A DNA stretch of 64,000 nt from Virgisporangium aliadipatigenens (GTDB lineage: Bacteria > Actinomycetota > Actinomycetes > Mycobacteriales > Micromonosporaceae): NCBI RefSeq assembly GCF_016863615.1, contig NZ_BOPF01000008.1, positions 62,001 through 126,000 of the forward strand, in the 5' to 3' direction. Numbering within the stretch: position 1 is the first letter of the stretch; each line of letters starts with the position of its first letter. The translations under genes were made by a program, and so were the position numbers. The notes beneath the pieces are model-generated. The model was not told the DNA's origin. It made no database searches and worked only from the letters and a program-made list of their open reading frames with translations. This document shows positions 10,835 to 19,503 of the stretch, piece after piece.

Positions 10835-11245
10835 TCAGGAAGCGGGCTGGCCGGTGTGGAACGAATCGCGGCCCTCGGCCGGCGCGGCGGCCTGGTCGGT
10901 GGCGTACGGGTCGGCCTCGCTCGCCGGCTGCTGGTCGGCGTAGCCGGCGTCCTGCTGCTGGCCGAACTCGTAGCCGCCGCCGAACGGGGCCTGCTGGCCC
11001 TCGCTGGCGTACGGGTCGGCCTGCGCCTCGCTCTCGTTGGCGTACGGGTCGGGCTGCTCGTCCGTGCCCTCGGCCGGGTAGGTCGTGGTGTCGTCATGAC
11101 CCTCCTGACCGTAGCCGCCGATCTCGCCGAACGGCTGCCCGATGACGTCGGCGCCGCCGAACGCGTGCGAGGTGTCGGGGGTGCCGGCGTCGTAACCGTC
11201 GTGCGCGGTCGGGTCGTCCTCGTAGCCGCTGTAGTCGTCGCTCAT
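10835..11245 (-). CDS. Acidic low-complexity protein of unknown function
   Basis: Not recognised. The 136-residue product is strongly acidic, rich in Asp, Gly, Gln, Tyr and Pro, with spaced DPYA(N/S/T) repeats and no hydrophobic segment, so it is probably disordered and cytoplasmic. The ATG at 11245 is fixed by GGAGG eight bases upstream; the open frame continues upstream but without a ribosome binding site. It is transcribed toward ilvC and shares its terminator. Confidence 0.7.
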   Translation of the reverse strand: MSDDYSGYEDDPTAHDGYDAGTPDTSHAFGGADVIGQPFGEIGGYGQEGHDDTTTYPAEGTDEQPDPYANESEAQADPYASEGQQAPFGGGYEFGQQQDAGYADQQPASEADPYATDQAAAPAEGRDSFHTGQPAS

Positions 11246-11385
11246 GTGGTGGTCCTCCGTCAGTCGGGGTTGGAAGATGCGCCCCAAAGTACGGGCCGGG
11301 CGCACGTGTCGGTTCATCCGGGCGGAGATCATCGAATATCGGAAAGCCGACGCTGACGGGTCGATGTCGGGCGGCTTGCGCGACG

Positions 11386-12021
11386 GTGACATGCTCACGT
11401 TTCGTGAGCCAGACTCCCGCACCGGACGAGCTTCGCGGCGACGACGACCTTCCGGGTGACCTCGAAGGCGCCCGTGATCTGATCCGCACGCAGGTGGCCG
11501 CCGGCTATGCCGAACGCGAGCAGATCCGCGAGGAGGCCCTCGAGTACGCGCTCGACGAGCCGCCGGAGGAGATGACCGAGGCCGAGGTCGAGGCGTTCGT
11601 CGACGCCGAGCTCGAACGGGCGCTGCGCGAGCAGGCCGAGCGGCAGGCGGGCTTCCCCGAGGTGACCGATTACGACCGGCTGCACGCGGCGTTCGAGGAA
11701 CTGGAGCGCGACGGCATCGTCGCCCGGGAGAACTTCTCCTGCTGCGGCAACTGCGGCGCGGCCGAGATCGGCGAGGAGATGGAACGCCACGGTTCGGCCC
11801 GCGGGTACACCTTCTTCCACCAGCAGGACACCGAGTCCGCCGTCGAGAGCGGCGGGCTGTACCTCAACTACGGGGCGGACAGCAACGACGAGGCCGACTG
11901 GGTGGCGGTCGGGCACGAGGTGGTGGCCGTTCTGCGGCGGCACGACCTGGACACCACGTGGAGCGGCAAGCTCTCCAAGCGGATCATGGTGGCCGTGAAC
12001 TGGCAGCGCCGCAGGCCGTGA
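11386..12021 (+). CDS. DUF6891-like protein
   Basis: Resembles the actinobacterial family I know as DUF6891; function unknown. The 211-residue product has an acidic, helical first half and a conserved second half with FSCCGNCGAAEIGEE, GYTFFHQQDTE, LNYGAD and WQRRRP. The CxxCxxC-like cluster could bind metal. Two starts are possible: ATG 11386 or GTG 11404 (MSQTPAPDEL); neither has a good ribosome binding site. Single-gene unit, divergent from the acidic protein gene across 140 bp. Confidence 0.7.
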   Translation: MTCSRFVSQTPAPDELRGDDDLPGDLEGARDLIRTQVAAGYAEREQIREEALEYALDEPPEEMTEAEVEAFVDAELERALREQAERQAGFPEVTDYDRLHAAFEELERDGIVARENFSCCGNCGAAEIGEEMERHGSARGYTFFHQQDTESAVESGGLYLNYGADSNDEADWVAVGHEVVAVLRRHDLDTTWSGKLSKRIMVAVNWQRRRP

Positions 12022-12069
12022 CGGCCTCACCCGTTCCGGTAACGACGAAGCGGATATATCACCGCCAAT

Positions 12070-12102
12070 AGTGCGCTTTTCGCATTCTGTGAGCGCACTC
12101 AC
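12070..12102 (+). promoter_or_regulatory. Dyad-rich candidate control site upstream of serA
   Basis: AGTGCGC (12070-12076) and GCGCACT (12093-12099) form a perfect 7-bp inverted repeat; nested within the right half is GTGAG-CGCA-CTCAC (12089-12102). A TAGAGT -10-like hexamer follows at 12104-12109. The rest of the 225-bp gap to serA shows nothing else I can name. Confidence 0.35.
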
Positions 12103-12246
12103 GTAGAGTCGGTACGCCCTCGCCGGGTGCTCCCGCCTACGATCGCGAGTAGCTGCGGACGTGTTCTCAACCGGACACCGGGGCGTAACCCGCCCGAAAC
12201 GCGGTATCGATCACAGTCCATTCCAGACTCGCATCTAGAGGACTTC

Positions 12247-13857
12247 ATGACGCTCTCTGCAGACCGCCCGGTGGTACTTATCGCCGAGGAGCTGGCCCCC
12301 GCCGCGCTCGAGGTGCTGGCCGACGACTTCGACGTCCGTCACGTCGACGGCACCGACCGTCCGAAGCTGCTCGCCGCACTGGCCGACGCACACGCGATCA
12401 TCGTGCGCAGCGCCACGAAGGTCGACGCCGAGGCCATCGCCGCCGGCCCTCGCCTCAAGGTGGTCGCCCGCGCGGGCGTCGGGCTCGACAACGTCGAGGT
12501 CCCCGCCGCTACCGCCCGGGGCGTCATGGTGGTCAACGCGCCCACCTCCAACATCGTCTCCGCCGCCGAGCAGGCCGTCGCGCTGCTGCTCGCCGTCGCG
12601 CGGCACACCGCCAGTGCCTCCACGGCGCTGAAGAACGGCGAGTGGAAGCGTTCGAAGTACACCGGTGTGGAGATCGTCGGCAAGACCGTCGGCGTCGTCG
12701 GCCTCGGCCGCATCGGCGTGCTGTTCGCGCAGCGGATGGCGGCGTTCGGCACCCGCCTCATCGCGTACGACCCGTACATCCAGCCGGCCCGTGCGGCCGC
12801 GCTCGGCGTGCGCCTCGTCGGCCTCGACGAGCTGCTGCGGGAGAGCGACTTCATCTCGATCCACCTGCCGAAGACCCCGGAGACCGTGGGCCTCATCGGC
12901 GCCAAGGAGCTGGCCCAGGTCAAGCCCGGCGTGCGGATCGTCAACGCGGCGCGCGGCGGCCTCATCGACGAGCAGGCCCTCGCGGACGCGATCGAGGAGG
13001 GGCGGGTCGGCGGCGCCGGCATCGACGTGTACGCCAAGGAGCCGTGCACGTCCTCGCCGCTGTTCAAGTTCGACAACGTCGTGGCGACCCCGCACCTCGG
13101 CGCCTCCACCAACGAGGCGCAGGACAAGGCGGGCCTCGCCGTCGCCAAGAGCGTGAAGCTCGCGCTGCAGGGCGAGTTCGTGCCGGACGCGGTCAACGTG
13201 CAGGCCGGCGGCGTCGTCGCCGAGGACGTCCGCCCGCTGCTCCCGCTCGCCGAGAAGCTCGGCCAGGTCTTCACCGCCGTCGCGGGCGGGGTGGCCGCGG
13301 CCGTCACGGTCGAGGTCAGTGGCGAGATTGTGGCGAACGACGTGTCGGTGCTGAAGCTGGCCGCCACGAAGGGCCTGTTCAGCGCGGTCGTCGAGGACCA
13401 GGTCACCTACGTCAACGCGCCGCTGCTGGCCGGCGAGCGGGGCGTCGAACTGCAGCTCGTGACGAACGCCGAGAGCGTGGAGCACGCCAACCTGGTGACC
13501 GTCCGGGGTGCGCTGCCGGACGGCCAGGTCGTGTCGGTCTCCGGCACGTACATCGCCGGGCCGCGTGAGGCCGAGAAGCTCACCGAGCTGGACGGGTTCG
13601 CGCTCGAACTGACCGCCGAGGGCATCCTGCTCTTCTTCCGTTACGTCGACCGCCCGGGTGTGGTCGGCACGGTCGGCTCGATCCTGGGCGACGCGGGCGT
13701 CAACATCGCGGCGATGCAGGTCGCCCGGCGGGAAGCCGGCGGCGAGGCGCTCATGACGCTGACCGTGGACGGGACGGTCGCCCCGGACCTGCTGGCGAAG
13801 GCCGCCGAGTCGATCGGCGCGACGACCGCCAGCGCGGTGGACCTCACCCAGCACTGA
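12247..13857 (+). CDS. serA: D-3-phosphoglycerate dehydrogenase
   Basis: NAD-dependent first step of serine synthesis. The ATG at 12247 (AGAGGA just upstream) gives 536 residues, the length of the long form that carries an extra domain between the catalytic and ACT domains, as in mycobacteria. Visible: Rossmann VVGLGRIGVLFAQ near 150, catalytic arginine in NAARGGLID, glutamate in GIDVYAKEP, histidine in ATPHLGAST, and C-terminal ACT (FFRYVDRPGVVGTVGSIL). A terminator follows immediately. Its product feeds glyA, in the same neighbourhood. Confidence 0.97.
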   Translation: MTLSADRPVVLIAEELAPAALEVLADDFDVRHVDGTDRPKLLAALADAHAIIVRSATKVDAEAIAAGPRLKVVARAGVGLDNVEVPAATARGVMVVNAPTSNIVSAAEQAVALLLAVARHTASASTALKNGEWKRSKYTGVEIVGKTVGVVGLGRIGVLFAQRMAAFGTRLIAYDPYIQPARAAALGVRLVGLDELLRESDFISIHLPKTPETVGLIGAKELAQVKPGVRIVNAARGGLIDEQALADAIEEGRVGGAGIDVYAKEPCTSSPLFKFDNVVATPHLGASTNEAQDKAGLAVAKSVKLALQGEFVPDAVNVQAGGVVAEDVRPLLPLAEKLGQVFTAVAGGVAAAVTVEVSGEIVANDVSVLKLAATKGLFSAVVEDQVTYVNAPLLAGERGVELQLVTNAESVEHANLVTVRGALPDGQVVSVSGTYIAGPREAEKLTELDGFALELTAEGILLFFRYVDRPGVVGTVGSILGDAGVNIAAMQVARREAGGEALMTLTVDGTVAPDLLAKAAESIGATTASAVDLTQH

Positions 13858-13870
13858 TCCCACGCACTCC

Positions 13871-13906
13871 ACGAAGGGCGCTCCGCCGGTGCGGGGCGCC
13901 CTTCGT
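13871..13906. terminator. Terminator between serA and the 74-residue gene
   Basis: ACGAAGGGCGC (13871-13881) pairs with GCGCCCTTCGT (13896-13906), 11 bp; usable in both directions. Confidence 0.8.
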
Positions 13907-13917
13907 CGTGTCCGCCG

Positions 13918-14142
13918 CTACGGCAGCTTCGCGGTGAGGCCGGCGGCCATCAGTTCGGCGTCCACGTCGGTCACGTCCTCGCCGACCTCGGAGACGAGCG
14001 AGATCTTGGTGAGGAGCACCTGCCCCTCGCGCACCTCGATCCCGGGTGCCACGCGCACGTCGTCGCCGTCCAGGATCAGTGCCGCGTCGGGCAGGTCGCT
14101 CTGGGCCAGCACGCGGATGTCGTCAGCGGTCACGGTTGCCAT
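13918..14142 (-). CDS. Small conserved-looking protein of unknown function
   Basis: Not recognised. The 74-residue ATG-initiated product ([16 protein letters not shown]...) is acidic, with no signal or membrane segment; strand-like alternation around [16 protein letters not shown] suggests a small beta fold. It sits between the serA terminator and leuB, divergent from leuB across 120 bp, and may share that control region. Good codon bias and a clean stop next to the terminator support it as a gene. Confidence 0.6.
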   Translation of the reverse strand: MATVTADDIRVLAQSDLPDAALILDGDDVRVAPGIEVREGQVLLTKISLVSEVGEDVTDVDAELMAAGLTAKLP

Positions 14143-14181
14143 GCGTGCTGTTTTCCCGCCGTGCCGATGTGCAAACGGCGT

Positions 14182-14194
14182 TCCATAAGATGGG
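14182..14194 (+). promoter_or_regulatory. Candidate BCAA operator upstream of leuB
   Basis: TCCATAAGATGGG, with the dyad CCAT-AAG-ATGG, 69 bp upstream of the leuB GTG and 40 bp from the divergent gene. It matches the ilvD site at 12 of 13 positions. Confidence 0.5.
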
Positions 14195-14262
14195 ATTGGA
14201 AGACCGTAGGGCGGGACAGCGCTGTAGCGTCGGGCGGTCAGCGGGACAGAGGAGGTAGCGCG

Positions 14263-15288
14263 GTGGCGCGGATCGCGGTGGTGGCCGGCGACGGCATCGG
14301 CCCCGAAGTGGTCGCCCAGGCGCGCAAGGTGATCGACACCGTCGCACCCGGCTTCTCCTACACCGAGTACGACCTCGGCGCGGCGCGGTACCACCGCACC
14401 GGCGAGATCCTCCCCGACAGCGTGCTCGACGAGCTCGCCGGCCACGACGCCATCCTGCTCGGCGCCGTCGGCGACCCGAGCGTGCCGCCGGGAGTGCTCG
14501 AGCGCGGGCTGCTGCTCAAGCTGCGCTTCGTCTTCGACCAGTACGTCAACCTGCGGCCGTCCCGGCTCTGGCCCGGCACCGCCAGCCCGCTCGGCGGCGT
14601 CAAGCCCGGCGAGATCGACCTCATCTGCGTGCGCGAGGGCACCGAGGGGCTGTACGCGGGCGCCGGCGGCACGCTGCACAGGGACACGCCCGCCGAGGTC
14701 GCCACCGAGGAGAGCCTCAACACGCGGCACGGCGTCGAGCGGGTCATCCGCGACGCGTTCGCCCGCGCGGCGGCCCGGCCGCGACGCAAGGTGACGCTGG
14801 TGCACAAGACCAACGTGCTGACCCACGCCGGTGGGCTGTGGGCGCGGGCGTTCGCCGCCGTCGCCGCCGAGCACCCGGACGTCGAGACCGAGTACCAGCA
14901 CGTCGACGCGGCCGCCATGTTCCTGGTGACGCAGCCGCAGCGCTACGACGTCATCGTCACGGACAACCTGTTCGGCGACATCCTCACCGACATCGCCGCC
15001 GCCGTGACGGGTGGCATCGGCCTCGCCGCCAGCGGGTGCATCAACCCGACCGGGGCGAAGCCGTCCATGTTCGAGCCGGTGCACGGCTCGGCGCCCGACA
15101 TCGCCGGCAAGGGGGTCGCCGACCCCGTCGCGGCCGTGCTCTCCGGGGCGCTGCTGCTCGAACATCTCGGCAGGCGCGAGGAGGCGGAGCGAGTACTCGG
15201 GGCGGTCGCGGCAGAGCTATCCGCCCGCACCCCGGGGGCACCGCTGCGCACCGCCGACGTCGGCGACCGGCTGGCCAGTACCGTCTGA
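14263..15288 (+). CDS. leuB: 3-Isopropylmalate dehydrogenase
   Basis: NAD-dependent oxidative decarboxylation of 3-isopropylmalate in leucine synthesis. The GTG at 14263 is set by GGAGG seven bases upstream and gives [16 protein letters not shown], 341 residues; open frame upstream is unused. Motifs: [16 protein letters not shown], the substrate-binding [18 protein letters not shown], and [23 protein letters not shown]. ilvE follows after 85 bp on the same strand. Confidence 0.96.
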   Translation: MARIAVVAGDGIGPEVVAQARKVIDTVAPGFSYTEYDLGAARYHRTGEILPDSVLDELAGHDAILLGAVGDPSVPPGVLERGLLLKLRFVFDQYVNLRPSRLWPGTASPLGGVKPGEIDLICVREGTEGLYAGAGGTLHRDTPAEVATEESLNTRHGVERVIRDAFARAAARPRRKVTLVHKTNVLTHAGGLWARAFAAVAAEHPDVETEYQHVDAAAMFLVTQPQRYDVIVTDNLFGDILTDIAAAVTGGIGLAASGCINPTGAKPSMFEPVHGSAPDIAGKGVADPVAAVLSGALLLEHLGRREEAERVLGAVAAELSARTPGAPLRTADVGDRLASTV

Positions 15289-15373
15289 AGCTGCCCAGCC
15301 TTTCCGTCGCCGCAATGGCTTAACGTTCGTTCCGGGGTAGATTCAGGCACCACACCCTTACCCGGAGGACATC

Positions 15374-16471
15374 ATGACCGGCGGTGACCGCCTCGACTTC
15401 GAGCTCCATCCCAACGCCAACCCGGTGCCCGCCGCCGAGCGGAGCGCGCTGCTGAGCAGCCCCGGGTTCGGCCGGATCTTCACCGACCACATGGTCACGA
15501 TCCGCTGGGCCGAGAGCAAGGGGTGGTACGACGCGCGTGTGGAGGCCCGGGCGCCGATCCCGCTGGACCCGGCCGCCGCCGTGCTGCACTACGCGCAGGA
15601 GATCTTCGAGGGGCTCAAGGCGTACCAGGGCTCGGACGGCTCCGTGACGATGTTCCGGCCGGACGCCAACGCGCGCCGGTTCCGGGAGTCCGCGCGCCGC
15701 ATGGCCATGCCGGAGCTGCCCGACGAGCTGTTCCTCCGTTCGCTGGAGGAGCTCGTGCGCGTCGACCGCGAATGGATCCCGCAGGGCGCCGAGACGAGCC
15801 TGTACCTGCGGCCGTTCATGTTCGCCAGCGAGGTCTTCCTCGGCGTGCGGCCGGCCATGGAGTACCTGTACTGCGCGATCGCCTCGCCGGCCGGCGCCTA
15901 CTTCGCCGGTGGCGTGAAGCCGCTGACGCTGTGGGCGTCGGAGCACTACACGCGGGCGGCCCCGGGCGGGACCGGCGCGGCGAAGTGCGGCGGCAACTAC
16001 GCGGCCAGCCTCGCCTCGCAGGCGGAGGCCATCGAGCACGGCTGCGACCAGGTGATCTTCCTCGACGCGGTCGAGCGCAAGTACATCGACGAGCTGGGCG
16101 GCATGAACGTCTTCTTCGTCTTCGACGACGGTTCGATCGTGACGCCGCCGCTGACCGGCTCGATCCTGCCCGGCATCACCCGCGACGCGCTGATCACGCT
16201 CGCCCGGGAGAAGGGGCACGAGGTGCGCGAGGAGCAGTACGCGCTCGCGCAGTGGCGGGAGGACGCCGCCAGCGGCCGGCTGCGGGAGGCGTTCGCCTGC
16301 GGGACGGCCGCCGTGATCACGCCCATCGGCGTGGTGCGCTCGCCCGCCGGGGAGATCGTCGTGGCCGACGGCAGCACCGGTGCGGTGACCCAGGGCCTGC
16401 GCGACACGCTGGTGGCCATCCAGCGCGGCGACGCGCCCGACCCGCACGGCTGGGTCCGCCGCCTGGCCTGA
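15374..16471 (+). CDS. ilvE: Branched-chain amino acid aminotransferase
   Basis: PLP fold-type IV transaminase making leucine, isoleucine and valine from their keto acids. The 365-residue product begins at an ATG with GGAGG six bases upstream. Visible: HYAQEIFEGLKAYQ, the YLRPFMFASE segment, the PLP lysine in GTGAAKCGGNYAAS, ELGGMNVFFVF and the phosphate-binding LTGSILPGITRD. A terminator follows, separating it from the cimA leader. Confidence 0.97.
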   Translation: MTGGDRLDFELHPNANPVPAAERSALLSSPGFGRIFTDHMVTIRWAESKGWYDARVEARAPIPLDPAAAVLHYAQEIFEGLKAYQGSDGSVTMFRPDANARRFRESARRMAMPELPDELFLRSLEELVRVDREWIPQGAETSLYLRPFMFASEVFLGVRPAMEYLYCAIASPAGAYFAGGVKPLTLWASEHYTRAAPGGTGAAKCGGNYAASLASQAEAIEHGCDQVIFLDAVERKYIDELGGMNVFFVFDDGSIVTPPLTGSILPGITRDALITLAREKGHEVREEQYALAQWREDAASGRLREAFACGTAAVITPIGVVRSPAGEIVVADGSTGAVTQGLRDTLVAIQRGDAPDPHGWVRRLA

Positions 16472-16489
16472 TGTCCAGGAAATTTCACG

Positions 16490-16524
16490 ATGAGGGTCCG
16501 GTCCGTGGGATCGGGCCCTCATTT
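16490..16524 (+). terminator. ilvE terminator
   Basis: ATGAGGGTCCG (16490-16500) pairs with CGGGCCCTCAT (16512-16522) with one G-T pair, 11-base loop, followed by T's. Confidence 0.75.
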
Positions 16525-16539
16525 GCTGAGATAGCGCGT

Positions 16540-16578
16540 ATGGTCTTCGTCGTGACCCGGCTCATTATTGCCACTTAG
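16540..16578 (+). CDS. cimA leader peptide (attenuator peptide)
   Basis: A 12-codon ORF, MVFVVTRLIIAT then TAG, rich in Val, Leu and Ile codons (GTC, GTC, GTG, CTC, ATT, ATT). ATT is rare in this base composition. It has the same length, the same Thr-stop ending and the same hairpin overlapping the stop codon as the ilvB leader 9.4 kb away. Ile codons fit a gene feeding isoleucine synthesis. Confidence 0.82.
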   Translation: MVFVVTRLIIAT

Positions 16579-16639
16579 CGCGCCGCATCAGACCCACGCG
16601 GACGCGCTAGACCTCTCGCCTTCGGCGGGGGGTCTTTTT
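16577..16639 (+). promoter_or_regulatory. Transcription attenuator of cimA
   Basis: Hairpin A: AGCGCGCCGC (16577-16586) pairs with GCGG-A-CGCGCT (16598-16608, one bulged A), 11-base loop, beginning in the leader stop codon. Hairpin B: GACCTCTCGCC (16610-16620) pairs with GGCGGGGGGTC (16624-16634) including G-T pairs, followed by five T's. Layout and loop length match the ilvB attenuator. Confidence 0.78.
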
Positions 16640-16662
16640 CTTGGCCGAAGGAGGCCCCCAAC

Positions 16663-18228
16663 ATGCAGGTGTACGACACGACGCTGCGCGACGGCGGGCA
16701 GCGCGAGGGCATCACGTACTCGGCGGTGGACAAGCTCGCCGTCGCGAAGCTGCTCGACGAGTTCGGCGTCGGCTTCATCGAGGGCGGGTGGCCGGGTGCG
16801 CTCCCCACCGACACCGAGTTCTTCCGCCGCGCCCGCAACGAGCTGACGCTCAAGCACGCCGTGCTGGCGGCGTTCGGGTCGACCCGCAAGGCCTCCCTGC
16901 GCGCCGACGCCGATCCCCAGGTCAAGGCGCTGCTCGACGCCGAGACGCCGGTCGTCACCCTGGTCGCCAAGTCCGACCTGCGCCACGTCGAGAAGGCGCT
17001 GCGCACCACCGCCGCGGAGAACCTCGCGATGGTGCACGACACGGTGTCGCTGCTGGTGGCCGAGGGACGCCGGGTCTTCGTCGACTGCGAGCACTTCTTC
17101 GACGGGTTCCGGTTCGACCCCGAGTTCACGCGCTCGGTGGTGCGCGCCGCGCTGGAGGCCGGCGCCGAGAAGGTCGTCATGTGCGACACCAACGGCGGCA
17201 TGCTCCCGTCGATGATCACCCGCGCCATCGGTGAGCTGGGCATCGACGTGGACAGCCTCGGCATCCACTGCCAGAACGACACCTCCTGCGCCGTGGCCAA
17301 CACGATCGCCGCCGTCGAGGCCGGCGTTCCGCACTTCCAATGCACCGCGAACGGCTACGGCGAACGGCCCGGCAACGCCGACCTCTTCGCCGTCGTCGCC
17401 AATCTTCAGTTGAAGCTCGGCATGCCCGTCCTACCGGAGGGCTGCCTGGAACAGATGGTGCGGGTCTCGCACGCCATCGCCGAAATCGCAAACATCGCCC
17501 CGGACACCCACCAGGCATATGCCGGGTCGTCAGCGTTCGCTCACAAGGCGGGCCTGCACGCGAGCGCGATCAAGGTAGACCCGTTGCTGTACAACCACGT
17601 CGACCCGTCGGTTGTCGGCAACGACATGCGGATCCTCGTCACGGAGATGGCCGGCCGGGCCAGCATCGAGCTCAAGAGTCGCGAACTTGGGCTAGACCTG
17701 GCCGGCCATCCCGAGGCGTTGAGCAGGGTCACCGACCGGGTCAAGCACCTGGAGACCCGCGGGTGGTCGTTCGAGGCGGCCGACGCGTCGTTCGAACTGA
17801 TGGTGCGCGCCGAACTCGACCAGGCGACGGCGCGGCCGTTCGGGCTGGAGAGCTACCGCGTGCTCGTCGAGCACAGGGAGGACGGGGCCGTCGTCTCGGA
17901 GGCCACGGTGAAGGTGCGCGTTCGCGGCGAACGGGTCATCGCCACGGCCGAGGGCAACGGGCCGGTGAACGCCCTGGACGAGGCGCTGCGCGTGGCGCTC
18001 ACCAAGCACTACCCGGAGCTCAAGGGGTTCGAGCTGAACGACTACAAGGTGCGGATCCTGGAGGGCAGCCACGGCACGGACGCGGTCACGCGAGTGCTCG
18101 TGGAGACCAGCGACGGCGACCGCTCCTGGACCACGGTCGGCGTCCACGAGAACGTCGTCGAGGCCAGTTGGCACGCATTGGTCGATGCGCTCACCTACGG
18201 TTTGGCGAGATCACCTGTACCGTCCTGA
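16663..18228 (+). CDS. cimA: (R)-citramalate synthase
   Basis: Condenses pyruvate and acetyl-CoA to citramalate, giving 2-oxobutyrate without threonine for isoleucine synthesis. 521 residues, ATG with AAGGAGG at 16648-16654. Visible: DTTLRDGGQREGI at the N-terminus, GFIEGGWPGA, MCDTNGGMLP, GIHCQNDTSCAVANT (HxQ rather than HxH, as I recall for this clade), FAHKAGLHASA and a C-terminal LeuA-dimer-type regulatory domain. Alternatives such as 2-isopropylmalate synthase are disfavoured by the N-terminal QREG signature and size. The stop is one base before the next ATG. Confidence 0.92.
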   Translation: MQVYDTTLRDGGQREGITYSAVDKLAVAKLLDEFGVGFIEGGWPGALPTDTEFFRRARNELTLKHAVLAAFGSTRKASLRADADPQVKALLDAETPVVTLVAKSDLRHVEKALRTTAAENLAMVHDTVSLLVAEGRRVFVDCEHFFDGFRFDPEFTRSVVRAALEAGAEKVVMCDTNGGMLPSMITRAIGELGIDVDSLGIHCQNDTSCAVANTIAAVEAGVPHFQCTANGYGERPGNADLFAVVANLQLKLGMPVLPEGCLEQMVRVSHAIAEIANIAPDTHQAYAGSSAFAHKAGLHASAIKVDPLLYNHVDPSVVGNDMRILVTEMAGRASIELKSRELGLDLAGHPEALSRVTDRVKHLETRGWSFEAADASFELMVRAELDQATARPFGLESYRVLVEHREDGAVVSEATVKVRVRGERVIATAEGNGPVNALDEALRVALTKHYPELKGFELNDYKVRILEGSHGTDAVTRVLVETSDGDRSWTTVGVHENVVEASWHALVDALTYGLARSPVPS

Positions 18229-18229
18229 G

Positions 18230-18874
18230 ATGGCCCGGGTGTATCTCGAAGTCGGCAAGAAGAAGGTCTTCGCGTGTGCGCTCGAATGGCCCGGATGGGC
18301 GCGTTCCGGGCGCACCGAGGAGCTGGCGCTGACCGCGCTCGACGACTACGCCGACCGGTACGCCGACGTGTGCTCCGTGGCCGGGGTGCGCTTCCCGGCC
18401 GACCGTGAGTACGTCGTCGTCGAGCGGGTCGCCGGCAACGCCACGACCGACTTCGGCGCGCCCGACCGGGTGCCCGACGCCGACCTGACCGCCGTCTCGG
18501 CGGCCGAGGCGAAACGGGCGTCCGGGCTGGTGCGGGCCTCCTGGGAGGTGTTCGACCGGATCGCGGCCGAGTCGCCGGAGTCGCTGCGCAAGGGGCCGCG
18601 CGGCGGCGGACGCGACCGGGACAAGATGATCGACCACGTGCTGGGCGCCGAGGCGTCCTACGCGCGGAAGCTGGGCGTGCGGCACAAGCAGCCGGCGCTG
18701 GGGGACAGCGAGGCGATCGAGGCGCTGCGGGCCGACATCGTGGCGGTGCTCGCGAAGCCGTCGCCGGACGGGGCCGGGGTGGTGCCGCGCGGCTGGCCGG
18801 TGCGGTACGCGGCGCGGCGGATCGCGTGGCACGTGCTGGACCACGCGTGGGAGATGGAGGACCGCGCCTCCTGA
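18230..18874 (+). CDS. DinB-like four-helix protein
   Basis: Looks like a DinB/mycothiol-dependent-enzyme-fold protein; substrate unknown. The N-terminal ~45 residues (ARVYLEVGKKKVFACALEWPG) form a short beta-rich module resembling a HicB-type fold, followed by a helical part with histidines in MIDHVLGAEASYARKLG and AWHVLDHAWEMEDR that could hold a metal. 214 residues from the ATG one base after the cimA stop, so it is probably translated from the cimA mRNA and would be under the same attenuator. No link to amino-acid synthesis can be deduced. Confidence 0.7.
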   Translation: MARVYLEVGKKKVFACALEWPGWARSGRTEELALTALDDYADRYADVCSVAGVRFPADREYVVVERVAGNATTDFGAPDRVPDADLTAVSAAEAKRASGLVRASWEVFDRIAAESPESLRKGPRGGGRDRDKMIDHVLGAEASYARKLGVRHKQPALGDSEAIEALRADIVAVLAKPSPDGAGVVPRGWPVRYAARRIAWHVLDHAWEMEDRAS

Positions 18875-18885
18875 CCCCGCCGGGG

Positions 18886-19503
18886 CTATGCGCGGCGGAG
18901 CTTCGAGCGGAGCGCGCGGCGGGCGACCGGGCCCAGCGAGTCGGCCACCTCGACCAGCACCGCCAGCCGCTCCAGGGCGGCCAGTGCCGCCTCCGCGCCC
19001 GCGCGGTCCACGCCCTCGTAGAGTTCGATGCCGACGAAGCCGGCCGCTACCGCGCGCGCGAGCCCCGGCGGGTCGAGCACCTCCGCGACAGGGGAGTCGG
19101 CGAGCAGCCGGGTGAGCACCGTCTCGATCTCCGCGGTCCACATGTTCAGGGCGCGGGCCGTGGCGGGGGCGAGCTTCGGGTCCGTCTGCGAACCGGCGAG
19201 CAGTTGCGCCAGGATCGTCACGTTGCCGAGTTCGCGTTCCTCCTCGTGCAGGGCGCGGCCGACGTCGAGCAGTTCGCGCATGCTGCGCACCGCCGCGAAC
19301 CTCTCGCGGTAGGCGGCCAGCCGGGCGGTGGTGGCGGCGACGCAGGCCTCGGCGAGGAGTTCGTCGACGCTGCCGAAGTGGTAGAAGACCAGCGCCTGGT
19401 TGACGCCCGCGGTGGCGGCGATGGTGCGCGCCGACACGCCGGCGATCCCCTCCTTGCGGAGCGTGACGAGTGCGCCCTCGATCAGGCGTTCCTTGGTGCT
19501 CAC
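18886..19503 (-). CDS. TetR-family transcriptional regulator
   Basis: 205 residues from a GTG at 19503. The N-terminal helix-turn-helix is typical: RLIEGALVTLRKEGIAGVSA, ARTIAATAGVNQALVFYHFG; the C-terminal ligand-binding domain is unassigned. The start overlaps the DUF4166 stop by four bases (GTGA), so it is the third gene of the SRPBCC-DUF4166-TetR operon. Three TTGAGC-N4-GCTCAA-type palindromes at the operon promoter are its probable operators, implying autoregulation. Confidence 0.93.
   Translation of the reverse strand: MSTKERLIEGALVTLRKEGIAGVSARTIAATAGVNQALVFYHFGSVDELLAEACVAATTARLAAYRERFAAVRSMRELLDVGRALHEEERELGNVTILAQLLAGSQTDPKLAPATARALNMWTAEIETVLTRLLADSPVAEVLDPPGLARAVAAGFVGIELYEGVDRAGAEAALAALERLAVLVEVADSLGPVARRALRSKLRRA

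Noticed and set aside
12127-12246. Possible Ser-rich leader peptide before serA
   Set aside because: Only two adjacent Ser codons, no stop and hairpin/terminator arrangement; it is simply open frame joined to serA.
12235-13872. 545-codon open frame antisense to serA
   Set aside because: Shadow of serA with Arg/Asp/Gly-rich composition.
16663-18228. Loss of the second metal histidine in CimA (HCQND)
   Set aside because: HxQ is, as far as I recall, normal for the actinobacterial citramalate synthase clade, so not a defect.
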